Origin: Thermofilaceae archaeon
GTDB lineage: Archaea; Thermoproteota; Thermoprotei; Thermofilales; Thermofilaceae
Assembly: GCA_027017025.1 (NCBI GenBank)
Contig: JALURH010000020.1
Coordinates: 1 to 6,481 of the forward strand
Reading direction: 5' to 3'
DNA: 6,481 nt
Shown in pieces: positions 5,681 through 6,481 of the stretch; the first letter of the stretch is position 1; each line of letters starts with the position of its first letter. The notes under the pieces were generated by a model. That model did no database searches. It had not been told where the DNA came from and saw only the letters and a list, made by a program, of their open reading frames with translations. The position numbers were made by a program, and so were the translations under genes.

Positions 5681-6481
5681 AGGAACTATTTCTCCCTAAA
5701 AGTACCTGTACTATAGCCATGATACAACCCGTAAATGCTACATCTGTAGCAAGAGTTACTCCTGGCGCTACATCGACTACTATATCGGCAAACCTGAATA
5801 TCCCTGTGGGAATCCCCTCTCTGGAGCCTATGAGTATAAATACCTTCTTTTTCTTGCTGAAAAGCTCTACAATTTTATTCTCTACTTCATTTATAGCCTT
5901 TCCTCTAGTTGATGTTACAATTATTCCAGCATGTTCATATGCTCTAATAAATTGATAAATATTGTATAAGTATACTGGGATGCGTCTCACCTTCCTAGCA
6001 TATGTCCTTTTCTGAATTTCTATCCTAGAGCCGATTCCTTCGAAAAGACCATCTAAAAAGGCTTTGAGTTCCCATGCATCTACCTCTCTAATAGGCGTCA
6101 AATAAAGCGAGGATATTTCAAAGGTTTGTGCACTTCTCCCTATTCTTACTCCCATTTTCCTAGCAGCAACCGGGTCACCTAAATATGGTATTAGCGCAAC
6201 ATTGATTTTAGAAAGAATTTTCCTCACATCTGGTTTACCAGGATATGTCTTCTTCCTCTCTATTTCGCCAGATGTAACAGAAATGAAGGCTTTATCATCT
6301 ATAATCTCTATCCAAACGATTTTATCTGGAAAACTAAGATTTACGGGACTCCCCGTAACTTCTTGTATACATGCACCAGCTCTAACATTTACATCTATAG
6401 AAGTAAAGTTGTGTTTTCCTCTACGGGTAGTTCTTACAGCAAATGTTTCATTCGGCACTATTTTACTCTTAGCTATATACC
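5667..6481 (-). CDS. THUMP-SPOUT RNA methylase, N-terminus cut by window edge
   Basis: The frame ends with TGA at 5669-5667 and stays open to base 6481. A GTG at 6458-6456 would give 263 residues, but the seven codons before it are also open (reading YIAKSKI) and no good ribosome binding site precedes it. The product would then lack the ferredoxin-like domain that normally precedes THUMP, so the gene is treated as partial. Numbering from that GTG, residues 1-65 look like THUMP (TFAVRTTRRGKHNFTS, then LSFPDKIVWIEI and AFISVTSGE). The C-terminal half (about 85-255) carries a SPOUT-type knotted methylase core: VALIPYLGDP, GIIVTSTRG, and the run VFILIGSREGIPTGIF followed by FADIVVDVAPGVTLATD (from 223), which would form the S-adenosylmethionine site in the trefoil knot. 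THUMP domains deliver enzymes to tRNA, so a tRNA base or ribose methylase is likely; the modified position is unknown. Confidence 0.8.
   Translation of the reverse strand, partial: YIAKSKIVPNETFAVRTTRRGKHNFTSIDVNVRAGACIQEVTGSPVNLSFPDKIVWIEIIDDKAFISVTSGEIERKKTYPGKPDVRKILSKINVALIPYLGDPVAARKMGVRIGRSAQTFEISSLYLTPIREVDAWELKAFLDGLFEGIGSRIEIQKRTYARKVRRIPVYLYNIYQFIRAYEHAGIIVTSTRGKAINEVENKIVELFSKKKKVFILIGSREGIPTGIFRFADIVVDVAPGVTLATDVAFTGCIMAIVQVLLGRNSSFTSS

Noticed and set aside
5719..5955. Plus-strand open frame of 78 codons
   Set aside because: It is antisense to the SPOUT core of the methylase; the minus-strand frame contains the conserved GSREG and APGVTL motifs.

Overview
The window looks like chromosomal DNA of a thermophilic-type archaeon, most likely from the Thermoproteota (crenarchaeal) side. 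The reasons are an archaeal-type mevalonate cluster (class-II-like HMG-CoA synthase, SCP2-type thiolase, DUF35 protein), ribosome binding sites of the GGTGAT type, TTG and GTG starts, AT-rich TATA-like boxes instead of -35/-10 promoters, many small zinc ribbons and a THUMP-SPOUT RNA methylase. Genus or order cannot be read from the sequence. Coding density is very high; no intergenic gap exceeds about 70 bases, and I saw no tRNA, rRNA, CRISPR, insertion sequence or phage gene.

Layout. (1) 1-1493, minus strand: a large HerA/DUF87-like P-loop ATPase that runs off the left edge (497 codons visible, no stop). (2) 1494-1563: a short divergent promoter region with an AT-rich box that could serve both directions. 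(3) 1564-1962, plus: an unrecognised small protein with a C-terminal zinc ribbon, overlapping (4) 1955-2662, plus: deoxyribose-phosphate aldolase (deoC). (5) 2663-2730: promoter region of the mevalonate cluster with a TATA-like box and a tandem heptamer that might be an operator. (6) 2731-5680, plus: HMG-CoA synthase, acetyl-CoA acetyltransferase, DUF35 zinc-ribbon/OB-fold protein and a helix-turn-helix/zinc-ribbon regulator, spaced 4 nt, 1 nt and -4 nt. (7) 5667-6481, minus: a THUMP-SPOUT RNA methylase, convergent with and overlapping the regulator by 14 bp, its N-terminus cut by the right edge.

The core is the entry to isoprenoid (archaeal membrane lipid) synthesis. Thiolase condenses two acetyl-CoA to acetoacetyl-CoA, HMG-CoA synthase adds a third acetyl unit, and the DUF35 protein bridges the two enzymes in the channelling complex described for methanogenic archaea. 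The regulator at the end of the operon is a candidate controller of this branch point. The flanking genes (ATPase, DERA, RNA methylase) look like ordinary archaeal housekeeping or poorly characterised conserved genes. I found no convincing new multi-gene system; the best leads are the compact archaeal HerA-like ATPase, the unknown zinc-ribbon protein coupled to deoC, and the possible operator in front of the mevalonate operon.
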